64,000 nucleotides of DNA from JAGLWW01 sp964640225. GTDB lineage: Archaea; Aenigmatarchaeota; Aenigmatarchaeia; PWEA01; JAGHBM01. Made by a program: the position numbers and the translations under genes. Shown piece by piece: positions 48,149-56,083 of the stretch (positions within the stretch are counted from its first letter, which is position 1; each line of letters opens with the position of its first letter). The stretch covers positions 1 through 64,000 of the forward strand of contig CAZXFI010000005.1 in NCBI GenBank assembly GCA_964640225.1. Direction: 5' to 3'. A model generated the notes under the pieces. The model was given only the letters and a program-made list of their open reading frames with translations, ran no database searches and had not been told where the DNA came from.

Positions 48149-48349
48149 TTATTCCAGCTTTTCGGGAAGCTTTTTCTTTATTGTTATCGGAATTAAATCC
48201 TTTTCAAATTCCTGCTTTGCAAGGTATATGGGGTCAAGCTCGTTCGCCTTGGCAGGAACCAGCAGAGGAGCCCCCATGGCTATCTGCAGGGCCCTCGCCG
48301 AAATAATCCTTGTCTTCTCAAATCTTGAATACCCGTTTGCCTCTTCCAT
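48149..48349 (-). CDS. rpoK: RNA polymerase subunit K (Rpb6/omega homologue)
   Basis: 66 residues from ATG 48349, with GGTGA six bases upstream (that GTG at 48358 is not the start). SRFEKTRIISARALQIAMGA, then DPIYLAKQEFEKDLIPITI, is the conserved core. Stabilises the polymerase clamp. Confidence 0.95.
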   Translation of the reverse strand: MEEANGYSRFEKTRIISARALQIAMGAPLLVPAKANELDPIYLAKQEFEKDLIPITIKKKLPEKLE

Positions 48350-48359
48350 CAATTTCACC

Positions 48360-49157
48360 TTATCCTATGTACCTGAGCTTGTCCTTGCCCTCCTCCTTGG
48401 GCATGAGCTTCTTCATAGCCTTCTCCTGTATTATCTCAAGCTTCTTGAGGAAGGTCTCCATTTCCTTGGACTTCTCATCCATCTTGCTCAGGTCTATGTC
48501 CAGGCCTAATATGTTGACTATTACTCTCAGAAGCTTCTCTGCGGACCTGGGATCGGTCAGAATCGGGAACCCGGTGGTTTCTCCCATCAGGCAGATTCCC
48601 TCCATATCCCTTTCCTTTCCCATTCCTATAAGCAGGCCGCTCGCCCCCACTATGTACTGGATTCGGGAAGTGGATGACTTGAAGTCCACGCCGGCTTTCT
48701 CGTACTTCTTTATGAGCTTCTTGTCGCTTGCCGCGCCCAGGATTTCTATGTTCTTTGTATCCTCTATCTCGCCGGTTCCGAAGCCTCCGAGGGTGAATAA
48801 CTTCTTTACCCCCATTTTTTCACAGAAATCCAGGATTTTTCCCGATATTTCATAGTGTCCCAGGGTGCCTGAATCCCCGCACTGGCAGTCTCCCACCAGT
48901 ATTATGAGGTCTTCTCCTTTGGAATCGGGGTTTTTCCAGTAATAGAACTCGTTCTTCAGCATCTCTATCTTGCTTTCATGGATGCTTGAGAAAGGAAGGA
49001 AATACGGAGAAATAAGCTCAGCGAACTTCTCCGCCTTCAGCTCGTCTATGAGGTACTGGGCCGTTATCCTGCCCACGCCCCCTATGCCCGGAAGGCCCTC
49101 TATAAAAACGGGTTTCCTAGGCTTGATTTCCTTTATAATCTTGATAGTAGTTTCCAT
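48360..49157 (-). CDS. PAC2-family proteasome assembly chaperone-like protein
   Basis: 265 residues. FIEGLPGIGGVGRITAQYLI, KGEDLIILVGDCQ, and FTLGGFGTGEIED match the archaeal PAC2 family; helical C-terminal tail with KLEIIQEKAMKKLMPKE. In many archaea it follows nop10; here two secreted-protein genes lie in between. Confidence 0.9.
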   Translation of the reverse strand: METTIKIIKEIKPRKPVFIEGLPGIGGVGRITAQYLIDELKAEKFAELISPYFLPFSSIHESKIEMLKNEFYYWKNPDSKGEDLIILVGDCQCGDSGTLGHYEISGKILDFCEKMGVKKLFTLGGFGTGEIEDTKNIEILGAASDKKLIKKYEKAGVDFKSSTSRIQYIVGASGLLIGMGKERDMEGICLMGETTGFPILTDPRSAEKLLRVIVNILGLDIDLSKMDEKSKEMETFLKKLEIIQEKAMKKLMPKEEGKDKLRYIG

Positions 49158-49248
49158 AACAGCACCGATTACTTTATTTTAAAGTTTTTCTTTTATATAC
49201 TTTATTGGTTCGGCTCTAAGCCAAATACTAAAAAATAAAAGAAAGGGG

Positions 49249-49446
49249 TTACTCCCCTAGGGAGTCCTCTATGTCTTCCACCGACATGTTTTCCACGGCC
49301 GCTTCCATTTCCTGCTCTATGAGGCCAGCTGCCTGGTCTTCCGTCATAACCCCGGCTTCAGTGCCTGTGTCAGCCGCCTGCTCCACGCAGCCGCTTGCGA
49401 CGAACACGGAGATTAACAGAAATAAAACCAGCAATTTTGCCAGCAT
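49249..49446 (-). CDS. Small lipoprotein
   Basis: 65 residues. Lipobox VFVASGC. Acidic helical mature part (DQAAGLIEQEMEAAVENMS). GGAGGAGAT upstream; two bases after the Cys-repeat protein stop. Inserted in the translation gene cluster. Confidence 0.7.
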   Translation of the reverse strand: MLAKLLVLFLLISVFVASGCVEQAADTGTEAGVMTEDQAAGLIEQEMEAAVENMSVEDIEDSLGE

Positions 49447-49448
49447 TT

Positions 49449-50387
49449 CTAATCTCCTCCTGCCACGTCAGCGCTTGTTATTGCCTTGCCTTTCTGTACG
49501 GCTGCCTGCACGCTTGCGTTCACTGCCGCGGCGTTGACCTTCATGTTGGTGAACCTGTTCCTCAACGTCTGGGCGTTCCTGAGCATGTTGGAGCTGCCTG
49601 TCACAATCTGCTTTGCCACCGCGCAGCCCTCGTTGTCCGGATTGTCCTTGCAGCGGTTCGCTGCAGCTGTCGCGATTCTCTGGCATATCGTTGCGTCAGG
49701 GTTTTCCTCGCAATAGCTCTTCGCTCTCTGGAGCTCAAACGGCACGCAGTATTTGTTCGTGGGGTTTTTCTGGCACCATGTCCTGAAGGCATTCCTGCAC
49801 CTGGTGTCGTCCATGTTGTCTCCCTTCAGGCAGTAGGCCCTGAAAAGCGCCTGGCACTTTGCGTTTCCCGGGTTGTTGCTGCAGAACTCGTGTATCCTTT
49901 CCTCGCAGTTCACGTCCTCGTTGTTCCTGCAGTAGTCCACCAGAACGGCCCTGAGTTCTCCGGCTTTTATCGGCCTCACGCCCTCTATGACGTAAAGGTT
50001 GTATTCGCTGCCGTCTATCTCCAGGGTGCCTGCCCAGACTTCCGTGTCTCCTTTCATTACGGAGGACACGTCAAATGAGCCCACAACCGTTTCTCCATCA
50101 TACACGTTACCTGTTGCGTGGCCTGTCTCTATTTCCACGTCCCTCAGCCTGTACTTTTCCTCGTCCAGCTTCATGACTCCGACTGCTATGTCCTGCGCGG
50201 AAGTTATGACCCTTCCCAGGCCCACCTTGACTATCATGAAGTCCATGGGGTCGCTCGGGGAGGATGATATTCCCTTTCCAAGCACGGTGTATTTAGTTAC
50301 CGTGGGCGCGGCATCTTCCGTGGTTTCGGCCAGCACGGGAACCGCCAGCACTGACAAAGCAAGAAATACGGCCAGTATTTTCTTCAT
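49449..50387 (-). CDS. Secreted protein with Cys-pair helical repeats
   Basis: 312 residues. Signal peptide ends at AVPVLA. First 130 mature residues are beta rich. Then about five repeats with C-x7/8-C pairs: DYCRNNEDVNCEER, EFCSNNPGNAKCQA, AYCLKGDNMDDTRCR, TWCQKNPTNKYC, SYCEENPDATICQR, RCKDNPDNEGCA. These are likely disulphide-bonded helical hairpins. C-terminus is Ala/Val rich. I know no family with exactly this repeat. Confidence 0.75.
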   Translation of the reverse strand: MKKILAVFLALSVLAVPVLAETTEDAAPTVTKYTVLGKGISSSPSDPMDFMIVKVGLGRVITSAQDIAVGVMKLDEEKYRLRDVEIETGHATGNVYDGETVVGSFDVSSVMKGDTEVWAGTLEIDGSEYNLYVIEGVRPIKAGELRAVLVDYCRNNEDVNCEERIHEFCSNNPGNAKCQALFRAYCLKGDNMDDTRCRNAFRTWCQKNPTNKYCVPFELQRAKSYCEENPDATICQRIATAAANRCKDNPDNEGCAVAKQIVTGSSNMLRNAQTLRNRFTNMKVNAAAVNASVQAAVQKGKAITSADVAGGD

Positions 50388-50405
50388 GCTTTTTAACCTC
50401 CTTAA

Positions 50406-50588
50406 TTATATTTGGTCCTGGTTATTAAAGTTTTTTCTGGCCATTCTGCGGTAACGGCCATACCTGTCCTCGGGAGAAAATTTGGGGGGATGTGGATCCC
50501 TCGTTCTTCTACCGCACTTGGGGCAGGTCTCCTCAAAGGTGTAGGTTCCGCAGACAAAGCATTTTCTTATAATGGTGATTTGAATCAC
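50406..50588 (-). CDS. nop10: Nop10 (H/ACA RNP protein)
   Basis: 60 residues from GTG 50588, overlapping the aIF2-alpha stop (GTGA). RKCFVCGTYTFEETCPKCG is the zinc ribbon and TRDPHPPKFSPEDRYGRYRR the Cbf5-binding tail. Pseudouridylation complex. Confidence 0.97.
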   Translation of the reverse strand: MIQITIIRKCFVCGTYTFEETCPKCGRRTRDPHPPKFSPEDRYGRYRRMARKNFNNQDQI

Positions 50589-51358
50589 CCTTTAGAAAGA
50601 ATCTCGCCGCCTTCCTTCTCAATTTCCCGGCTTATTTCCTCTATTGACTTCCTTAGGACTTTTTCCCCTTCTTTGGGGTCCTTGGTAATTATGGAAATGC
50701 TGTACTTGGGGGCCGATACGTACTTGACGGAAATGCCGCTTTTCCTGCTTACCTTTTGGAGTACGTTTTTTATTTTTTCCACCCCGTCGGGCTCCAGAGA
50801 CCTTATTTCCAAGTCCTCGTCCATCTTGGTTTCCTTGATGGTTATTTTCTCCCTGGCAATTTCAAGTATTTCCCCTGCCCACTCACGGGGCACGCCCTTT
50901 TCCTCAACGTAGTCCGCACCCTTCCTGAGAGCAAGCTCAAAGACCTCCAGCATGTCCTTGAAATTTTCCTGTATGTCATATCCTATCTCCTCGTATGCCT
51001 TTTCAAGCTCAATTCCTTTTTTCTTGGCAATCGCCCTGAGGAGCTTCTCCCCCTTCTCATCCCTTTTCCAGGTCTGAAGCCTTCTGTTCTTCTGGTTGTC
51101 GTCAACCCTCTTTAGGCTGAGGGACACGTGGCCCTTTTCCCTGTCAACCCCCAGAACCAGGCACACGACCTTTTCTCCTATCTTCACCCAGTTCCTCACG
51201 TCCTTTATCCACTTCCTTGCTATTTCCGAAACATGAATCATCCCCACCTTCCCGGGATACTCGTCCAGGCTCACGAAAACAGAGTAGGGGTTTATGTTCT
51301 TGACTGTACCTATTATAATTTCCCTTTCCTGGGGATATTCATACTTTCTCCTTACCAT
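50585..51358 (-). CDS. eif2a: Translation initiation factor aIF2 alpha
   Basis: 257 residues from ATG 51358 (MVRRKYEYPQ). S1 domain GTVKNINPYSVFVSLDEYPG...MIHVSEIA, then VSLSLKRVDDNQK, helical domain and C-terminal alpha/beta part. Operon order eL42, eS27, aIF2-alpha, Nop10 is a classic archaeal one. Confidence 0.97.
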   Translation of the reverse strand: MVRRKYEYPQEREIIIGTVKNINPYSVFVSLDEYPGKVGMIHVSEIARKWIKDVRNWVKIGEKVVCLVLGVDREKGHVSLSLKRVDDNQKNRRLQTWKRDEKGEKLLRAIAKKKGIELEKAYEEIGYDIQENFKDMLEVFELALRKGADYVEEKGVPREWAGEILEIAREKITIKETKMDEDLEIRSLEPDGVEKIKNVLQKVSRKSGISVKYVSAPKYSISIITKDPKEGEKVLRKSIEEISREIEKEGGEILSKG

Positions 51359-51398
51359 AAGTATCACTAATTCTTTGGTTGCCTAAGTTATAAAAGGG

Positions 51399-51584
51399 TT
51401 ACTCCGCCTCTTTGAGCACTTTTGACTTCAGTTCGCCAAGGCCCCCGGTCGGCTCGCAGAGCGGTTCGCCGCATACAAGGCACTTGATTTCAGAAGAAGG
51501 CTTGTTGAAAATTATCTGCTCGTTCTTGCATTTGTTGCATTTCACAGTCAAAAACTTGCTTCTCGGCTCCAGTTTTCTTGCCAT
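51399..51584 (-). CDS. rps27e: Ribosomal protein eS27
   Basis: 61 residues. FLTVKCNKCKNEQIIFNKPS and IKCLVCGEPLCEPTGG form the zinc ribbon. Standard size and place. Confidence 0.97.
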   Translation of the reverse strand: MARKLEPRSKFLTVKCNKCKNEQIIFNKPSSEIKCLVCGEPLCEPTGGLGELKSKVLKEAE

Positions 51585-51593
51585 ATTTACACC

Positions 51594-51878
51594 TTACGTC
51601 TTTTCTATTTCAAATTTCTTTACCCTGAATCCCTGGCCTATTATGTGCTCTTTCTTGCATTCCATGCACTGGTACCTGAGGTCCAGCTTCCGGGTCGGTT
51701 TTTCCCTTCCTTTGGGGTTGGGCCTGGGAAATCCTCCGTATCCAGCCTTCTTTCTCATAAATCTTCGCTGGTCAATTGCCAGAGTCCTTCTGCTTCTTGC
51801 CCCGACCTTCTCGCGCCTGACCTTGTGCTCCGTGTGCTTCCTGCAGAACGGGCAGTATTTTTTCACTTTCTGGGGCAT
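51594..51878 (-). CDS. rpl44e: Ribosomal protein eL42 (L44e)
   Basis: 94 residues from ATG 51878 (MPQKVKKYCPFC). CPFCRKHTEHKV and YQCMECKKEH are the zinc knuckles; GYGGFPRPNPKGREKPTRK is the E-site loop. An upstream GTG at 51896 is in frame but not needed. Confidence 0.97.
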   Translation of the reverse strand: MPQKVKKYCPFCRKHTEHKVRREKVGARSRRTLAIDQRRFMRKKAGYGGFPRPNPKGREKPTRKLDLRYQCMECKKEHIIGQGFRVKKFEIEKT

Positions 51879-51939
51879 GCGCACATAAATCACCAATTTA
51901 TTTTACTTAAAGTGTTATGAGAAGCAAGTATTTAAATAT

Positions 51940-52818
51940 TTAAATATTGGCAAACTCCGCCTTGCCCTTGCCAACCAGAAGCTCCGTTATCTTGGTTTCA
52001 AGAGTCACCATGTCGTCCGGCTTGAAGGGGCCGTACGATTTGCCGTCCGTGCCCATGAACTTGGGTATGTCGTCCACGATTCTCACAAGCCTCCGGCCTT
52101 CCGGTTCAACTATTTTGGACTTTCCTTCAGGGGGGTCCTGAACAGAAATTTCCTGCCTTGTCTTCGGCAGGCTTTTCTCTTCCGGCTCCTCTTCGGCCTG
52201 CTCTTTTTTCTCGCTTGTTTCACTCGCGGGCTCCGGTTTCTGGTCGGTTTCGGGCTTCGGTTTGGATTCTTCCTTCGGTTCTGTTTTTTCTTCTTTTTGG
52301 GGTTCCGGCTCCTCTTCGGCCTGCTCTTTTTTCTCGCTTGTTTCACTCGCGGGCTCCGGTTTCTGGTCGGACTCTGCCGGATTTTCTTTAACAGGCTCCG
52401 GCTCTTCTTCCTTAGCGACCTCCCTGGACGCGGAAGCGGGTTTTTCCCCGACGCCCTTTATGACATCAAGCATTCCCGCCCTCATCCCCTTGAGGTTTTC
52501 CACGACTCTGTCAAAATATTCCTCTTCCGCGGGGTGAAGGTTCTGAGGCACCGCGTTGCTCCTTACCACGTGCATTGTCATCAGAAGAATTTTTCTCTCC
52601 CTCCTGTCAAGTATGTCCTTTATAACGGACATTACGTTCTCTATTTCCTTTATGACCATGGAGTCCTTGGTCTCCTGGTAGGCCTGGTCCTTCCTTCTTA
52701 TCCATTCGGAGCAGGACTGAAAAAAGTCATCGGGCAGCTTCTGCAGGTTCTCGTTGTCCCTTTCCTGCCTCTGGAACTTCCTGAAGGTCTCATAAGTTAT
52801 CACGTTTTCATCAGCCAT
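51940..52818 (-). CDS. gins51: GINS51-type replication factor subunit with repetitive acidic linker
   Basis: 292 residues. A domain (residues 1-130, helical: ERKILLMTMHVVRSNAVPQ, then NLHPAEEEYFDRVVENL) and B domain (final 60: VRIVDDIPKFMGTDGKSYGP, then DDMVTLETKITELLV) as in archaeal Gins51/Sld5. Between them lies a 100-residue Glu/Pro/Lys linker with a duplicated unit DQKPEPASETSEKKEQAEEE. GINS joins MCM and the polymerase at the fork. Only one GINS gene is in the window. Confidence 0.88.
   Translation of the reverse strand: MADENVITYETFRKFQRQERDNENLQKLPDDFFQSCSEWIRRKDQAYQETKDSMVIKEIENVMSVIKDILDRRERKILLMTMHVVRSNAVPQNLHPAEEEYFDRVVENLKGMRAGMLDVIKGVGEKPASASREVAKEEEPEPVKENPAESDQKPEPASETSEKKEQAEEEPEPQKEEKTEPKEESKPKPETDQKPEPASETSEKKEQAEEEPEEKSLPKTRQEISVQDPPEGKSKIVEPEGRRLVRIVDDIPKFMGTDGKSYGPFKPDDMVTLETKITELLVGKGKAEFANI
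52180..52247 (-). repeat. 68-base direct repeat in the GINS51 linker (copy 2 at 52303-52370)
   Basis: Perfect copies 123 bases apart (41 codons), so the frame is kept. The repeat lengthens the disordered linker. Confidence 0.92.
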
Positions 52819-52905
52819 GCTTCTAATTTGAGCCCCGGAGAATAAAAAGCTTAACTGCGGAGCAGCTATTTATCATTTTTCCCCCAAATAAAATAAAGTG
52901 GTTCA

Positions 52906-53973
52906 ATGAGCGACCATGTAAGGGCTGATGAGGTGGCCATAATAAACGAGAACCCTATGGATTCCTGCAGCGGGGCCTTTGTCATAGCCAGGTCTCGCGG
53001 TGCAAACTGCGCCCCGAAAAAATACCTTTATTCCAGGGTAAGCCCGTTCTACAAGGACAAGTTCTCAAACCTTATAAGAGGTATTCCGGACACCTTCCTG
53101 CTGTCGCAGCAGATAGGGAAGCTGAGCGGGGATTGGCCGGAGTACGCTGTCATAGACAGGATAGACCATGTAAGAGACGATGACTCAAGGTTTTACAGCT
53201 CGGTTCTGGAGACATCGGACAGGACTTACGAGGGCGTGCCCGAACACCTGAGCGTGAGCGAGGGAATGGTCTCGGAAAGCGCCTTTGGGCTGGAGGCCAA
53301 CAGGGATTTTCTTACGGACACCAGAGGCCTTAAAAACAGCCTGCTGAAGATAAGCCCTGAAAACAGGAAATACGCTCAAATGGTTATGAGCCAAATCAAA
53401 TTTTACCCGTTTGAAGATTTCAAGTACAGGCCCCTCGGGGTAAAAATAGGCAAGAATTACAAAAAATTCCAGTATAAGTCGTCCAGCAACATTTACAATA
53501 ACGAGATACTTGAAGACGGCACGATTGTTTTCTACGTGAGCAGCTACAGGGTATTGTCGGACGGAAAGAATGAGATACTCTTTCCTCTTGAGGACGAGAG
53601 CGTTTTTGAACCTGGGGAGGGATTCAACATAGGAGAAAAAATGCACAACCACGAGTCCCTATGCTACCAGAGAATGAAAGACAACGGGCTGGAAGTATCG
53701 GAAATATGCTACAAATGCGCCCTGGTAACGGAGGACCCCAAAAAAGCGACCATGCCTTATGACCTGAGAGAGGGCTTCATAAAGCTCGCGAACAGGGACG
53801 GGGTTGAGTCCGATTACATACCAATAGGGGACGGCCAGAACATAATAGACTTCGGGGCTCTGACAAACAACCACAGAGTCAGGGCAGTTGTATACAAGGT
53901 AGAAGAAAAAACAGGTGGAGAAAACAAACAGGCCGAATTGAAAAACAAATTCGTGGACCCCGCCGTGTACTGA
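52906..53973 (+). CDS. Hypothetical protein, 355 residues
   Basis: No signal peptide or helix spans. Mixed alpha/beta, slightly acidic, with Cys at PMDSCSG, ANCAPK, ESLCYQ, SEICYKC. EYAVIDRIDHVRDDDSRFY and MHNHESLCYQRM contain acidic/His clusters, but no known motif emerges. Opens a rightward group with the DUF362 gene 38 bases later. Confidence 0.65.
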   Translation: MSDHVRADEVAIINENPMDSCSGAFVIARSRGANCAPKKYLYSRVSPFYKDKFSNLIRGIPDTFLLSQQIGKLSGDWPEYAVIDRIDHVRDDDSRFYSSVLETSDRTYEGVPEHLSVSEGMVSESAFGLEANRDFLTDTRGLKNSLLKISPENRKYAQMVMSQIKFYPFEDFKYRPLGVKIGKNYKKFQYKSSSNIYNNEILEDGTIVFYVSSYRVLSDGKNEILFPLEDESVFEPGEGFNIGEKMHNHESLCYQRMKDNGLEVSEICYKCALVTEDPKKATMPYDLREGFIKLANRDGVESDYIPIGDGQNIIDFGALTNNHRVRAVVYKVEEKTGGENKQAELKNKFVDPAVY

Positions 53974-54011
53974 AGCCAATATTTAAAAATGTGTGCCATC
54001 TTTTTATTCTT

Positions 54012-55043
54012 ATGTCAAAGGTCTGGTTTTCCCCGTCCATTTCAAAGAAAAACATTGCTGGAAGCCTGAAGCATCTCTACGACAGCGTGCCTGGTTTTGA
54101 TATGAAAGGCAGGAAAGTCGCGGTGAAGACGCACTTCGGGGAAAAGGGCAACAAGACCCGCCTTGACCCGGAATTCGTGAAAAAGGTATGCGACATAATC
54201 AGTCAGAGGGGAGGCGAGCCGGAGCTTGTGGAATGCAACACGCTTTATAGGGGACAGAGAACCAACACCGCGGACCACCTCAGGCTGGCAAGGGAGCACG
54301 GATTTGATTTTGCCCCTGTTGTGATATGCGATTCTGCAGGGGACTGGGTTATCCCGGTAAACGGCACTCATTTCAAGGAGATAAAGGCGGGGAAGCTTCT
54401 CAAAAATTATGGGATAATTGTGAACCTGAGCCACTGCAAGGCCCACATAGCCGCCGGGTTCGGAGGGGCCCTGAAGAACATCGGGATGGGTCTCGGGAGC
54501 AGGGCGGGCAAGCTGGAGATGCACGCCAAGGTAAAGCCCGTTTTTAACCCCCTTAAATGCAGGGCCTGCGGCCTGTGCGTGGAGCGCTGCCCCGCGGATG
54601 CCATAGAAATAAGGGGCCTGAAAAAACATGCGGTAATGGATGAGGAAAAATGCATAGGATGCGCCACGTGCATAGCGGTCTGCCCCTACAAGGCCGTGAG
54701 GATTCCCTGGGCCAGCACCACCGCGGAAGAACTGCAGGAAAGGATGGTTGAGTACGCCGCGGGGATATCGGGCAGAATTAAAATATTGAACATCAACTTC
54801 CTCCTGAACATAACCCCGCTGTGCGACTGCGTGGCGGATTCCGGGAAGCCCATGGTAGAGGACATAGGAGTCATGTCATCCGGAGACATGGTCTCAATAG
54901 ACCAGGCCTCAATTGACATGATAAACGCGAAGGCCGGGAGGGACGTGTTCATGGAAAAACACGGCATAGACGCCGGCGTGCAGACAAAATACGCGGAAAA
55001 AATGAGAATCGGGGAGACCGGCTACGAGCTGGTAAGGATTTAG
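54012..55043 (+). CDS. DUF362 protein with 2[4Fe-4S] ferredoxin domain
   Basis: 343 residues from ATG 54012. DUF362 part: KVAVKTHFGEKGNKT, TLYRGQRTNTADHLRLAREHG, VNLSHCKAHIAAGFGGALKN and NIGMGLGSRAGKLEMH; ferredoxin inserted at about 185-240: CRACGLCVERCP and CIGCATCIAVCP; DUF362 continues to the end. Role unknown; probably a redox enzyme. Confidence 0.92.
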   Translation: MSKVWFSPSISKKNIAGSLKHLYDSVPGFDMKGRKVAVKTHFGEKGNKTRLDPEFVKKVCDIISQRGGEPELVECNTLYRGQRTNTADHLRLAREHGFDFAPVVICDSAGDWVIPVNGTHFKEIKAGKLLKNYGIIVNLSHCKAHIAAGFGGALKNIGMGLGSRAGKLEMHAKVKPVFNPLKCRACGLCVERCPADAIEIRGLKKHAVMDEEKCIGCATCIAVCPYKAVRIPWASTTAEELQERMVEYAAGISGRIKILNINFLLNITPLCDCVADSGKPMVEDIGVMSSGDMVSIDQASIDMINAKAGRDVFMEKHGIDAGVQTKYAEKMRIGETGYELVRI

Positions 55044-55084
55044 CCTATTTTTCCGTTTTTATTTGTTTTTTCCCAACATTTGCT

Positions 55085-55357
55085 ATGCGCAAAAAACCCG
55101 ACGGTGTTCTTTCAGCCGGGGAAATTTACGCAAAGTATAAGGACAAGGAGAACGGGCTTGAACAGCTTTCCGAGAGCTACCATAACATAGTCAGGGACTA
55201 CATGAAACGCCGTGAAGATTTTCATAAAATTATTACTGAATTCCATCAAGAACTTATAGAAAATAAGGATGAAATAGAGGAAAATGGAAAGAAAATCAAA
55301 ACCCTTGAGAAAGAGCTTGAAGAGCTGAAAAAAGAGCTCAATTCTTACAGTGAGTAA
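55085..55357 (+). CDS. Small coiled-coil protein
   Basis: 90 residues, the second half a clear heptad coiled coil (NKDEIEENGKKIKTLEKELE). No signal or helix span. Convergent overlap with the nuclease gene by 13 bases. Confidence 0.6.
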   Translation: MRKKPDGVLSAGEIYAKYKDKENGLEQLSESYHNIVRDYMKRREDFHKIITEFHQELIENKDEIEENGKKIKTLEKELEELKKELNSYSE

Positions 55358-56010
55358 AGCTGGTAAATCCAGCGGCAGTACTCGCATTCTTCCGAGGGCC
55401 CGGGCATTTCGCCTTCCAGTACCTCTATGGCCTTCCTGAAAATTCTCTCCGCGTTTTCCGCGGAAACAGGAAGCTTCACCAGTCTCGTGTCAAAGACCAC
55501 GTCCCCTTTCCCGTCCACGCTTCTCGGGTAGTAGAAAAGCAGATAGGCGTAGTCCTCTGTCTCGTATCCGTTCTTTCTCAGCAGAAAGCTGTATATGTCC
55601 ACCTGGTCCCTGTAGTAGTCTGCGGTGTTGTCCTTTAGAGGGTAACCCCTTGTCTTGTAGTCCAGCACGATTAGTCGCCCGTCCTTCTCAAGCAGGTTGT
55701 CCACGGCTCCCATGAGCACGTTGCCCCCGGAGTCGCTCCACCTTATTCCCTTCCTGTTGTTCCTCCACACGTCCAGAAGCTCCGCGTCCCGGAAAAGCCT
55801 TGCGTCAATCCCCTCCTGAACAAGCTCCGGGGGAAGCTCCCCCCTGTCCCTGTAGGAGTCAAAGTGCCTCTTAAGAATGCCGTCCATCCCGGAAGGCAGG
55901 GAGGGAAATATCCCGCAGGGCCTTTTTATCCCCTTCCTGAAGTGAAGCCAGAAGCATCTGGGGCACTCCTTCAGGAGGTTCAGCTTTGAGTAGGACAAAA
56001 AGTAGGCCAT
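55345..56010 (-). CDS. PD-(D/E)XK nuclease (RecB/Cas4-like)
   Basis: 221 residues. Core: GAVDNLLEKDGRLIVLDYKT gives the Asp and the DxK; QVDIYSFLLRKNG is motif IV with Gln. Cysteines at LKECPRCFW near the N-terminus and ECEYCRW near the end are placed as in Cas4/AddB-type Fe-S nucleases. No CRISPR array or cas genes in the window, so it is a stand-alone DNA-repair-type nuclease rather than an adaptation protein. Confidence 0.87.
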   Translation of the reverse strand: MAYFLSYSKLNLLKECPRCFWLHFRKGIKRPCGIFPSLPSGMDGILKRHFDSYRDRGELPPELVQEGIDARLFRDAELLDVWRNNRKGIRWSDSGGNVLMGAVDNLLEKDGRLIVLDYKTRGYPLKDNTADYYRDQVDIYSFLLRKNGYETEDYAYLLFYYPRSVDGKGDVVFDTRLVKLPVSAENAERIFRKAIEVLEGEMPGPSEECEYCRWIYQLYSL

Positions 56011-56083
56011 AATATTTTACTCTCTTCATCGGATTTAAATATATCCCGGTAAAAAATTAATTTAATAGCCTGTTATAATATTT
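56011..56083. promoter_or_regulatory. Divergent promoter of the nuclease and the surface protease
   Basis: 73 bases, AT rich. GGATTTAAATATATCC (about 56031-56046) is near-palindromic and can be the TATA box in either direction; TTATAATATTT directly precedes the protease ATG. Confidence 0.5.

Noticed and set aside
55345..56010. Cas4 of a CRISPR system
   Set aside because: The nuclease motifs fit, but no repeat array and no cas1, cas2 or effector gene is present; it is better called a RecB/Cas4-like repair nuclease.
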